Source: a virus
DNA: 29,335 bases
Virus record (IMG/VR): IMGVR_UViG_3300005577_000070
Span: 1 to 29,335 of that record
Direction: 5' to 3' (one strand)
The notes under the pieces are model-generated. The model ran no database searches. It was given only the letters and a program-made list of their open reading frames with translations, and was not told the origin of the DNA. Made by a program: the position numbers and the translations under genes. Of the stretch, positions 8,442-15,584 are shown piece by piece; positions within the stretch are counted from its first letter, which is position 1, and each line of letters opens with the position of its first letter.

Positions 8442-11400
8442 ATGGCCTATGAAGACGACGAGTACGAAGGCGATGAAGACGTAGGCGGCGGAGCCGAGGA
8501 GGCTTCCCCTCCGCCGGCGGCCGCGTCCAAACCTGAAGACGACTGGGAGCCGTACCAGCAAGACGACCGCGGCAAGTGGGTGCCGGCCTCGACGTCGCAA
8601 AAAGACGACGACTGGGAGCCATATCGCCAGAACGCCAAGGGCGACTGGGAGCCGCTGAAAAAGACACCGGAAGACGAAGGCATCGTCGGCACGTTCGCGC
8701 GCGAGCTCGCGCACGATATCGGACCGGCGGCCGCCGGCGCCGTGACCGGTGGAGCCGCCGCGGGCGCGGCCGGTGCAGCTGCCGGCACGTTGGGCGCGGG
8801 CCCGATCGGCGGCACGGTGGCGGGCATCGCGGGCGGTCTGGCCGGCGGCTTCGCGGGCGGCTACGGCGCCGAGAAAGTCCAAGAGGCCGCACTCAAGTAC
8901 CTCAACGCCGACGACAGCGCGCAGCGACAGGCCAACCGGGAAGCAAACCCTTGGACCGCGGCGGCTGCGTCCGGCCTGTCTAATTTGGTCGGCTTCACGC
9001 ACGGCGCCGTCAGCGGCGCGACCCGCGTTGCGTCGGCGGCTCTCGGTGGCGGCGTCGCCGCCGGCAGTGCCGCGGCGCAAGAGGGCAGTGACTTCTTCAC
9101 GCCCGAGGGCTTCAAGAAAGCGCTCCCGGATATCGTGGCGCAGGCCGCTGCCGGCGGTGCGTTTGCTTCGCCGCGGGGCTACGTACAGGACGCGCAGAAC
9201 TGGGGCGAGCGTTGGATGGCGGCGCGCGCGGGACGCGCTGGCGCGGCCGCTGCGGCGGCTGCAAGCGCCCCTGAAGCACCAGCCCAAGGACGCATGGACT
9301 TCGGGCAGGACGGCGCACCGGGCGCCGGTGCCACGCGCACGCCGCAGCAGATGGAGATGGACCTTCGTCCGCCGGGCCGCGCACCGGACACACAGGGAGA
9401 GCTCCCGCTCAACCTGCCACCCGAACAAGGCCAGCTTGATCTCCCCAACCCGCAGGCACGGGGAGCCGGCGGCCGCGTGCCGCAGCCACAGGGTGAAGCT
9501 GCACCAGCAACGCCAGAAACCCGCGTCGAGGTGCCGGGCAGCGGCGACGCGCCCCACGGTACCCCGGGGCCGCAGGCGGCCGGTGGTGTCGCCGAGACGC
9601 CTGCTCCGCCGCCCAAGCCGGCCGAAGCCACCCCGGGCCACGGCCCCGAGGACTACGGCAAGCGTCCGCCGACGCAGGAGCCCCCTGCCGGCGTGAACAT
9701 CGGGGAAGACCCGACGCTGAAGGCGGTGTTCGACAACCCGGCGGCGAAGGCGAAAGTCGAGCCCGAGACGCCACAGCTGCCGCCGACCCCACCCACCAAA
9801 TACGGCGCGAAACTCGACGCTGAGTTTCCAAAGATGGGGCCAAAGTCCGGGCGAGAGCAGCCGCTGATGCCGGCGGAAAAGCCGATCGCGGCCGCGTCGG
9901 AGGCCCGGCGATCGCCGAACGGCTTCACCTACGAGAAGACGCCGGAAGGCAAGTGGGCGGTCAAAGACCCGGATGGCGGTCTCGTGAGCGAGCACCCCAA
10001 CATGGGGAAGGCGATCATGGCGATGAACCGCGCGGACAAGGCGGCCATGGCGCCGGAGAAGCCCGCGGTGCCGCCCCTGCCGCCCGAACAGCCGGCCGCG
10101 CCGAAGCCGGCGGCCGTGACACCCGTCAAGCAATTTGGCTCTGACCTGCCGACGGCTGTGAAGCCGAAGAGAGGCGATCCGGGCCTCGCGTCCTACAATT
10201 ACGTGACCAAACAAGCCAAAGACCTGACTGCTAAACGCGGCATCCCGGCGCGCGTGGTCCGCACGCCCGAAGGCGGCTATGCGGTCACCACGGCGCGAGA
10301 GCCTGCCGCGAAGTCAGCGGAGGCACCGAAGCCGAAGACGACCGAAATCACGGTCATGCGCGACCCGATCACCGGCCGCGAACAGAAATTCAAGGTCGCA
10401 GACGAGAGCACGTTCCGGGAAGTGTTGGAAAAGCACGGCACGCGCGAAGGTCTGCACGAAGGCTTGACGAAGTTTCTCGGCGAAAAGGTGATGAAAGAGA
10501 TCGGCAACATGCCGGTCTACATCGTCCCGGAAAGCGAGATTAACCGCGCTGGAATGCGCGGCTCGCTTGGCGGCTACAACCGCCAGCAGGACCATATCTT
10601 CCTCAACGACGCAGCGTTCAAAAACCCGGAAAATCTCAAGCACGCAATCATCCACGAAGGGCTCCATGCCGTCACGGCGCACGCGGTCTTAAAAGACCCG
10701 GACCTCCGCAAAGCCATCAACGGCATCATGAAAGACGTCGCGCAGGCGGACCCGTTCCACCCGCAGCGGAAAGACACGAAATACGGTTTCACGAACGAGC
10801 GCGAGTTCATTTCTGAGGCGTTCTCCAACCCGACGTTCCAGAAGATGCTGGGCGAGCACCAACTCTCGCCCGGCGCTGCGTCGCGGCTGTCTGAATATCT
10901 CGGCACGCCGGTCAAGAACGCGTGGGACGCCGTCGTCGGTGCCGTCCGCAAGTTCTTCAACATTCCGAAGGATCAGATCAGCGCGCTCGAAGGCATGATC
11001 CGCGCGACGGCGAAGGCCATGGATATCAATCCGAAGGCCAAGGGCGACTTCCTGAAGCGCAACGCCGTTGAAGACAAGCAGGGGGAATACCGCGAGCCGT
11101 TCGAGAAACTGGAGCGCGTGCGCAGCGCAGACGAGACACCGGCGGCGACGGCGACCGCCGACGACCTGAAGAACGATCTCTGGACCAACGTCAAGCGCTG
11201 GGTTGGCGCCGTTGCGTCCGAGACCGAGAGTGGCCGTGCCGCGCGCAACAACATCATGGGTGAGTTCGGCGAGAAGAACCAATTAAAGACGGTTGCAGAC
11301 GCGAAGTTCACCAATGAAATGCATCGCATGATGAACGACCTCGCCAAGACGCAAGAGGGTCAGGATCGTCAGCGCGCACTGGTGAACTACATCCAAGGCG

Positions 11401-13439
11401 GCAGCGACTTCCCGAACTTCCGGCCGACGGAGGGCGAGAAGCGGGTCGTCGACGTGCTGCGCGATATCCACAAGATGTTCGAGAACAAGCTGCGCTCCAT
11501 GCCGGAGTTCGAGCAGATGAAGTTCTGGGACAACGACAAATATCTGGCGGGCCAGTACGAGAACCCGAAAGAGGCGATCAAGTTCTACCGCGACAACATC
11601 GCCGCGGGCGGTGGCGGCAGCACCAAGAAAAAGTTCTTCCCGACCGACGAAGACGCGCGCCGTGCCGGCTTCACGCCCATCTCGACCAACCCGATCGAGC
11701 GCGTGTTGCGCTACACCAACGCCATGGGCGACTACATCGCCTACCGCCAGATTGTCGCGAACGGCGAGAAGTCCGGCCACATCAAATATTTTACGCCCGA
11801 GACCGTCGCCGCTGCCGGCACGCCGAACCCGTATCGTCGTGGTGGCCCGCCCGAGGGCTGGGCGCCGATGCGCGGGCTGACCAATAAAGACGGCAAGCAG
11901 GCGTATGCACCGCGCGACTACGCCGAGACGTTCAACAACGCGTTCGGCCCGGGGCTGGGCCACGCGATCGGCGCCGAAGACTTGGTCTCGTCGCTGCGCC
12001 GGGCGTCCAACACCTTCACGATGCTGGAGTTGGGCATCCCGACCTATCACGCGTTCACCACCGTGCACGAGCGCATGGCGTCCGGCCTGTCGACGGCGCT
12101 TTCACAAGCCGCAAGCGGAAACGTTGCCGACGCCGGCAAGACGCTGGCGAAGGCGCTCGCCAGCCCCGTACAGGAAGCCCGGCTCAAGGGCGGAGAAGGG
12201 CAGCGGCTTGCAGACGTCTACGCCGGCAAGGTCGAAGGCACGCCCGGCGAGCAAAAGATCGTCAAGGCGATGAAACTTGCGAACTTCTCGCCGATCGGCA
12301 TGAAGCACGCACTCGACTACGACATGTCGAAAGCCGGCTCGCTCTGGAACTCGATCGCCAAGGGCTCGCTGAAGCATGAGATGATCGCCGAGTACAAGAG
12401 CATCGTCGGCGACAAGAACTGGAAGGAAGGCATGTCGTTCGTGCCGCGGATGGCCGGGCGCATGATGCAGTCGATCGCCAAGCCGCTGTTCGAGCACTAC
12501 ATCCCGCGCATGAAGACCGCCGCGTTCAGCGAAAACATGCAAGCGTGGATGAAGGCCAACCCGAACCACACGGACGCGCAGTTTCAGGAAGCCGCGATCA
12601 AGATCGGCAAGTCGATCGACAACCGCATGGGTGAGATGGCCCACGACAACATGATGATGAACCGCGTCCTGCGCGATGCGGCGTCGCTGACCCTGCGGTC
12701 GTTCTCGTTCACCGTCGGTGGCGTGTTCCGCGAGATCGGCGGCGGCACGCAGAGCCTCGCCCGCGGCGCGCTGAAGGGCGAGAACCGCCTCTCACTGAGC
12801 GCCAAAAATTACGACCCCCGTGCCGCCTACGCCGTGGCGTTCCCGATGTCGGTGGCGGCCATGTCCATGCTCTACCAGTTCCTGAAGACCGGTAAGGGGC
12901 CCGACGAGTGGCGCGATCTGGCGTGGCCGGAGACCGGCGGCAAGCAGCCGGGTGTCGGCAAGGGGCGGCAGGTGCCGGAGCGCGCGCTGCTGCCGGGCTA
13001 TCACAAGGACATCGCGGCCTACATCGCCCATCCGGGGCGTGAAGCCGGCAACAAGGTGGCGGGCCTCTGGTCTGCGATCGGCGAGCAACTGGCCAACTCA
13101 AAAATGACCGAGACCGGGCCGAAGCCGATCGTGCCACCGAAAGCGAGCGTTCCGGAAGCACTTGGCGAGCGCGCGAAAGCGTTCGGCGAGCGCATGACGC
13201 CGATCTTCGTACGGAGCGCGGGGAAGACGCCGTACAAACAGTCCAATATTTCTTACCCCGAGCAGCTTCTGGGTCTGCGCGCGCCCGGCAAGTGGGTCTC
13301 TGATCCGCAGGGGCAGAAGATCGCCGACGATCGTCGTGCCGAACGCGAATGGCGCGCGAGCGAGCGCCGGCAAAATGTTGATCGCGGCTACAGAGGCGTT
13401 GCGCCGGAGCCGCGAAGAGTTCTTCGACGCGACCAATAA
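8442..13439 (+). CDS. Giant ejection/polyvalent-type protein with HExxH peptidase motif
   Basis: 1665 residues. Order: acidic N-terminus with DDWEPY at 33 and 56 and DWEPL at 68; a Gly/Ala zipper-like hydrophobic stretch at about 95-142 and a second at about 170-205, possible membrane-active segments; Pro/Ala-rich disorder to about 480; two small domains containing GKWAVKDPDGG and GGYAVT; a peptidase-like domain with H738-E-G-L-H742 (IIHEGLHAVT) and a candidate third zinc ligand at E792 (EFISEAFSNP). A long helical region follows. Near 1393-1440 lie DNRMGEMAHDN and RSFSFTVGGVFREIGGG, which recall the LPD38 domain of phage polyvalent proteins (established family; assignment from memory). The C-terminus is basic. 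Likely packaged and delivered with the genome; a transglycosylase-free internal virion protein is the alternative. Confidence 0.75.
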   Translation: MAYEDDEYEGDEDVGGGAEEASPPPAAASKPEDDWEPYQQDDRGKWVPASTSQKDDDWEPYRQNAKGDWEPLKKTPEDEGIVGTFARELAHDIGPAAAGAVTGGAAAGAAGAAAGTLGAGPIGGTVAGIAGGLAGGFAGGYGAEKVQEAALKYLNADDSAQRQANREANPWTAAAASGLSNLVGFTHGAVSGATRVASAALGGGVAAGSAAAQEGSDFFTPEGFKKALPDIVAQAAAGGAFASPRGYVQDAQNWGERWMAARAGRAGAAAAAAASAPEAPAQGRMDFGQDGAPGAGATRTPQQMEMDLRPPGRAPDTQGELPLNLPPEQGQLDLPNPQARGAGGRVPQPQGEAAPATPETRVEVPGSGDAPHGTPGPQAAGGVAETPAPPPKPAEATPGHGPEDYGKRPPTQEPPAGVNIGEDPTLKAVFDNPAAKAKVEPETPQLPPTPPTKYGAKLDAEFPKMGPKSGREQPLMPAEKPIAAASEARRSPNGFTYEKTPEGKWAVKDPDGGLVSEHPNMGKAIMAMNRADKAAMAPEKPAVPPLPPEQPAAPKPAAVTPVKQFGSDLPTAVKPKRGDPGLASYNYVTKQAKDLTAKRGIPARVVRTPEGGYAVTTAREPAAKSAEAPKPKTTEITVMRDPITGREQKFKVADESTFREVLEKHGTREGLHEGLTKFLGEKVMKEIGNMPVYIVPESEINRAGMRGSLGGYNRQQDHIFLNDAAFKNPENLKHAIIHEGLHAVTAHAVLKDPDLRKAINGIMKDVAQADPFHPQRKDTKYGFTNEREFISEAFSNPTFQKMLGEHQLSPGAASRLSEYLGTPVKNAWDAVVGAVRKFFNIPKDQISALEGMIRATAKAMDINPKAKGDFLKRNAVEDKQGEYREPFEKLERVRSADETPAATATADDLKNDLWTNVKRWVGAVASETESGRAARNNIMGEFGEKNQLKTVADAKFTNEMHRMMNDLAKTQEGQDRQRALVNYIQGGSDFPNFRPTEGEKRVVDVLRDIHKMFENKLRSMPEFEQMKFWDNDKYLAGQYENPKEAIKFYRDNIAAGGGGSTKKKFFPTDEDARRAGFTPISTNPIERVLRYTNAMGDYIAYRQIVANGEKSGHIKYFTPETVAAAGTPNPYRRGGPPEGWAPMRGLTNKDGKQAYAPRDYAETFNNAFGPGLGHAIGAEDLVSSLRRASNTFTMLELGIPTYHAFTTVHERMASGLSTALSQAASGNVADAGKTLAKALASPVQEARLKGGEGQRLADVYAGKVEGTPGEQKIVKAMKLANFSPIGMKHALDYDMSKAGSLWNSIAKGSLKHEMIAEYKSIVGDKNWKEGMSFVPRMAGRMMQSIAKPLFEHYIPRMKTAAFSENMQAWMKANPNHTDAQFQEAAIKIGKSIDNRMGEMAHDNMMMNRVLRDAASLTLRSFSFTVGGVFREIGGGTQSLARGALKGENRLSLSAKNYDPRAAYAVAFPMSVAAMSMLYQFLKTGKGPDEWRDLAWPETGGKQPGVGKGRQVPERALLPGYHKDIAAYIAHPGREAGNKVAGLWSAIGEQLANSKMTETGPKPIVPPKASVPEALGERAKAFGERMTPIFVRSAGKTPYKQSNISYPEQLLGLRAPGKWVSDPQGQKIADDRRAEREWRASERRQNVDRGYRGVAPEPRRVLRRDQ

Positions 13440-13452
13440 AGACACGTCTTTA
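13437..13452. promoter_or_regulatory. Perfect 7-bp palindrome TAAAGAC-AC-GTCTTTA
   Basis: The inverted repeat TAAAGACACGTCTTTA begins with the stop codon of the giant gene. Two bases later a TTGACG (13455) could be a -35 box, but the sequence 17 bases downstream (about 13477-13482) is a poor -10. It could be an operator or promoter for the small-gene run that follows; it lacks the GC stem and T-run of an intrinsic terminator. Confidence 0.35.
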
Positions 13453-13508
13453 AGTTGACGTTACATTTCGTGCGTGAGATGTTCCCGGCTCTAGGGAATT
13501 TCACATTC

Positions 13509-13949
13509 ATGACCACGCCCTACGACCGCGCGACCAGCGGCGCTGCCGCCCGCGATGAAATCACGAAACTTTTGCGCCGGTTCGGCTGCGAGAGCGTCGG
13601 CTTCATGGATGATTTCGAGAACTACGAACTCATTCTGGCGTTCAAGCACCGCGGCCGGCAGATGCAGCTGAAGGCGTCTGCAAAGGGCTGGGCGGCGATG
13701 TACCTGAAAGAGAACCCGTACACGTATCGCCGCAAGAGCAACAAGCAGGACTACGAGCGCGCGGCGTTGCGGCAGGGGCTGGTCGCGGTCAACTCGGTTT
13801 TGCGCGACTGGGTGAAGGGGCAGGTCATGGCTGTCGAGTGCGGTATCCTGTCTTTTGACGCTGTGTTCATGCCGTACATGATGATGAACAACGGGCAGAC
13901 GCTGGTTGAATACGTCACCAGCAACAAACTTCTCCCGCCACCAGCATGA
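13509..13949 (+). CDS. Conserved-looking small phage protein
   Basis: 146 residues from ATG 13509 (MTTPYDRATSG). The open frame extends upstream to TTG 13455 and ATG 13479, but AGGGA at 13493-13497 fits 13509 best, though with a long spacing of 11. Mixed alpha/beta, with FGCESVGFMDDFENYELILAF then a basic KHRGRQMQLKASAKGWAAM and a helical RQGLVAVNSVLRDWVKGQV. I recall similar uncharacterised proteins in other phages but know no function. No membrane helix or catalytic signature. It heads the small-gene run after the virion block. Confidence 0.7.
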   Translation: MTTPYDRATSGAAARDEITKLLRRFGCESVGFMDDFENYELILAFKHRGRQMQLKASAKGWAAMYLKENPYTYRRKSNKQDYERAALRQGLVAVNSVLRDWVKGQVMAVECGILSFDAVFMPYMMMNNGQTLVEYVTSNKLLPPPA

Positions 13950-13976
13950 TACCCCCGTCTTTGGGAAAGTCCGACG

Positions 13977-14240
13977 ATGACCGACGAACAAGAGCAGGCG
14001 ATCTACGGGGCGTATCTCGGCATTTGTGTTCTGAAAACCATGTGCCGGAAAGCCCGTTTGGATATGGCTGCAGATCGGGCCGACGAGTTGCTGAAAGAAC
14101 TCAGCACGGCGTTTCCGACCGTCTACGAGCGCGTCCTGACGCTGCCGCTCCGAGATGCCACAGCTAGTCAACTGGCTGGCGGAAGCGACCGCGCCACGAA
14201 GATCGGGACCACACCGGACATGGCAAAGGACGCAACATGA
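13977..14240 (+). CDS. Small helical protein
   Basis: 87 residues; ATG preceded by GGGAAAG about 10 bases upstream. The first 60 residues are predicted helical by eye, with alternating charged and hydrophobic positions (LDMAADRADELLKELSTAF); the last 25 are polar and probably disordered. Function unknown. Its stop overlaps the next start by ATGA. Confidence 0.6.
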   Translation: MTDEQEQAIYGAYLGICVLKTMCRKARLDMAADRADELLKELSTAFPTVYERVLTLPLRDATASQLAGGSDRATKIGTTPDMAKDAT

Positions 14241-14344
14241 CCCTAGGCGACTACGTTCTGATCGGCCTCAATCTTCTGTCGCTTGCGTGGAACGTGGGCA
14301 CGATGATGAAGCTGGACGACATCGAGAAGCGACTTAAGCGCTGA
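14237..14344 (+). CDS. 35-residue single-pass membrane peptide
   Basis: ATGA overlap with the preceding stop. The product is MTLGDYVLIGLNLLSLAWNV followed by GTMMKLDDIEKRLKR: a hydrophobic helix of about 18 residues, then a charged basic tail. One membrane span with the tail in the cytoplasm is likely by the positive-inside rule. It could be a lysis accessory (holin-like or anti-holin) or a host-membrane effector. No endolysin lies in the window to support lysis. Confidence 0.5.
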   Translation: MTLGDYVLIGLNLLSLAWNVGTMMKLDDIEKRLKR

Positions 14345-14368
14345 CAGCGCGAGACGGAGACCCTGACT

Positions 14369-14539
14369 ATGGAAAAGGAGACAATCCTTGAGCAATCCGA
14401 AAACTTGGACGGCGCGTTTGTTCAAACGGTGCGCGATGTGGCTGGACGCGAGTTCGTTCGAACCATCGCGCGAGACGGCGAAGTCCGATCTGTTGTTTTC
14501 GTTGCTGGAACACAATCAGACCGGATCAATAACGGATAG
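14369..14539 (+). CDS. Small hypothetical protein
   Basis: 56 residues from an ATG preceded by GGAGA at proper spacing. It begins MEKETILEQSENLDGAFVQT and ends in a beta-looking EVRSVVFVAG followed by a polar tail. Another frame (TTG at 14388 to 14624) overlaps it; I prefer this one because of the ATG and ribosome-binding site. Function unknown. Confidence 0.5.
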   Translation: MEKETILEQSENLDGAFVQTVRDVAGREFVRTIARDGEVRSVVFVAGTQSDRINNG

Positions 14540-14655
14540 CTGCTTCGGCACGACATTCGCAGGCGCAAGTTTTGACCTTGGGAAAGTCGCCGACAGCTTC
14601 CTTTCTCGTCGCGCCGGCCGGTAGGTCAGACGACACAACACGAAAGACCTTACCC

Positions 14656-15129
14656 ATGGCTGATTTACCGTCGATCGCTGCAGGCACCTACAGCACGTCC
14701 TTTTACAACCCGGAGCCTGACGTAAACGTTTTTGGCGAAGCGCTCCCCCTGCCGCCGGCCAATCTTGCCGCTGGCGCGATGCGCCGCGGGAAAGCTGCCT
14801 TTCCAAGACCACCACTACTGCAACTTGAACCAGAGGAGTTACCAATGCCCGTTGAAACCAGACGTCTTGTACAAGTCGTCATCGCTGATCCGGACCGCCG
14901 CGTGAGACCGGAGATCGCGCTGATCTACCAAGGCCCCGCGATGTTCACGGACGCCACCGACCAAGAGCTTTTCTTCGAGCTCGACATCATGAGCAAGCTG
15001 GCGGCCTACAACAACGAGCGGACCAAAATTCCCGACAAGACCCTGTCGACCAAGGACCGGGAGGTTTTCCTCGAACCCGCCAAAATCCGCGACCTGAAAA
15101 TGATCGTGGTGAACATCGCCACGTTCTGA
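14656..15129 (+). CDS. Small protein with two possible in-frame starts
   Basis: 157 residues from ATG 14656, or 94 from ATG 14845 in the same frame. The inner start has a much better ribosome-binding site (AGAGGAG, 7 bases upstream), while 14656 has only a weak one. The upstream 63 residues are Pro/Ala-rich and look disordered (SFYNPEPDVNVFGEALPLPP). The inner form begins MPVETRRLVQVVIADP and is a compact alpha/beta sequence ending LKMIVVNIATF. Either two nested products are made or the inner one alone is the real gene. Function unknown. Confidence 0.6.
   Translation: MADLPSIAAGTYSTSFYNPEPDVNVFGEALPLPPANLAAGAMRRGKAAFPRPPLLQLEPEELPMPVETRRLVQVVIADPDRRVRPEIALIYQGPAMFTDATDQELFFELDIMSKLAAYNNERTKIPDKTLSTKDREVFLEPAKIRDLKMIVVNIATF
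14832..14847 (+). promoter_or_regulatory. Strong internal ribosome-binding site with ATG 14845
   Basis: AGAGGAG lies 7 bases before an in-frame ATG inside the gene above. It is one of the best Shine-Dalgarno matches in the window, which argues that translation starts here. Confidence 0.6.
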
Positions 15130-15172
15130 TAATTTGGTTCCCAGAGGGGTTCCAAATTCCAGCGAGGAAAAA

Positions 15173-15391
15173 ATGACTGCACCGTACAAAGGCACCGGCC
15201 CGACCAACGCGAGCTACGCCAAGGGCGGTGCCGTCATCAAAGAGGGCCGCTCGATCTTCATGAAGCAGCCGGACGTGTTCCGGGAAGACAAGGGTCCGGG
15301 TGCCCGGCAGGACTACGGCGGGAAGAAAGACCCGCTGAGCGTCGCCAAGGGCGACACCAAGTGTCTCACGCCGGTGAAGCCGAAGTCTTAA
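15173..15391 (+). CDS. Small basic protein with YAKGGAV tag
   Basis: 72 residues. ATG 15173 is preceded by GCGAGGAAA; the longer TTG frame from 15134 is rejected. Rich in Lys and Gly, no hydrophobic core, probably disordered. Residues 15-21 are YAKGGAV, the same tag type as in the two repeat-bearing virion proteins, which hints at a virion component. Function unknown. Confidence 0.62.
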   Translation: MTAPYKGTGPTNASYAKGGAVIKEGRSIFMKQPDVFREDKGPGARQDYGGKKDPLSVAKGDTKCLTPVKPKS

Positions 15392-15404
15392 ACAGGAGGG
15401 CGGG

Positions 15405-15584
15405 ATGAGCAACTACCAACCGAACGTCGACGTGTTCATGGACCACGTCGAGATCGATGGCCAGAAGTTAACCCGCCCCGCCAACGTTGCTCGTTCCGAC
15501 TGGAACAAGTTCTGGGACCGGTTTTCCGTGAGCAACCAGAAGATGCTCGAATACACTTGGTCCGACCGGTACCGGGATTTCTAG
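15405..15584 (+). CDS. 59-residue protein at the convergent junction
   Basis: ATG at 15405 is preceded by a strong AGGAGGG. The product begins MSNYQPNVDVFMDHVEIDGQ and ends EYTWSDRYRDF; it is Trp/Asp/Arg-rich and plausible as a folded small protein. It is the last plus-strand gene and overlaps tail-to-tail with the minus-strand primase-helicase gene by about 117 bases. Confidence 0.6.
   Translation: MSNYQPNVDVFMDHVEIDGQKLTRPANVARSDWNKFWDRFSVSNQKMLEYTWSDRYRDF

Noticed and set aside
7632-10214. 860-codon open frame on the minus strand opposite the virion genes
   Set aside because: Arg/Leu/Ala-dominated translation with no recognisable motif, spans three real plus-strand genes; a typical antisense frame in GC-rich DNA. 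The same holds for 699-1856, 4913-6112 and 5521-6492 (minus).
14388-14624. 78-codon plus-strand frame from TTG
   Set aside because: Overlaps a frame with ATG and proper ribosome-binding site (14369-14539); no supporting start signal.
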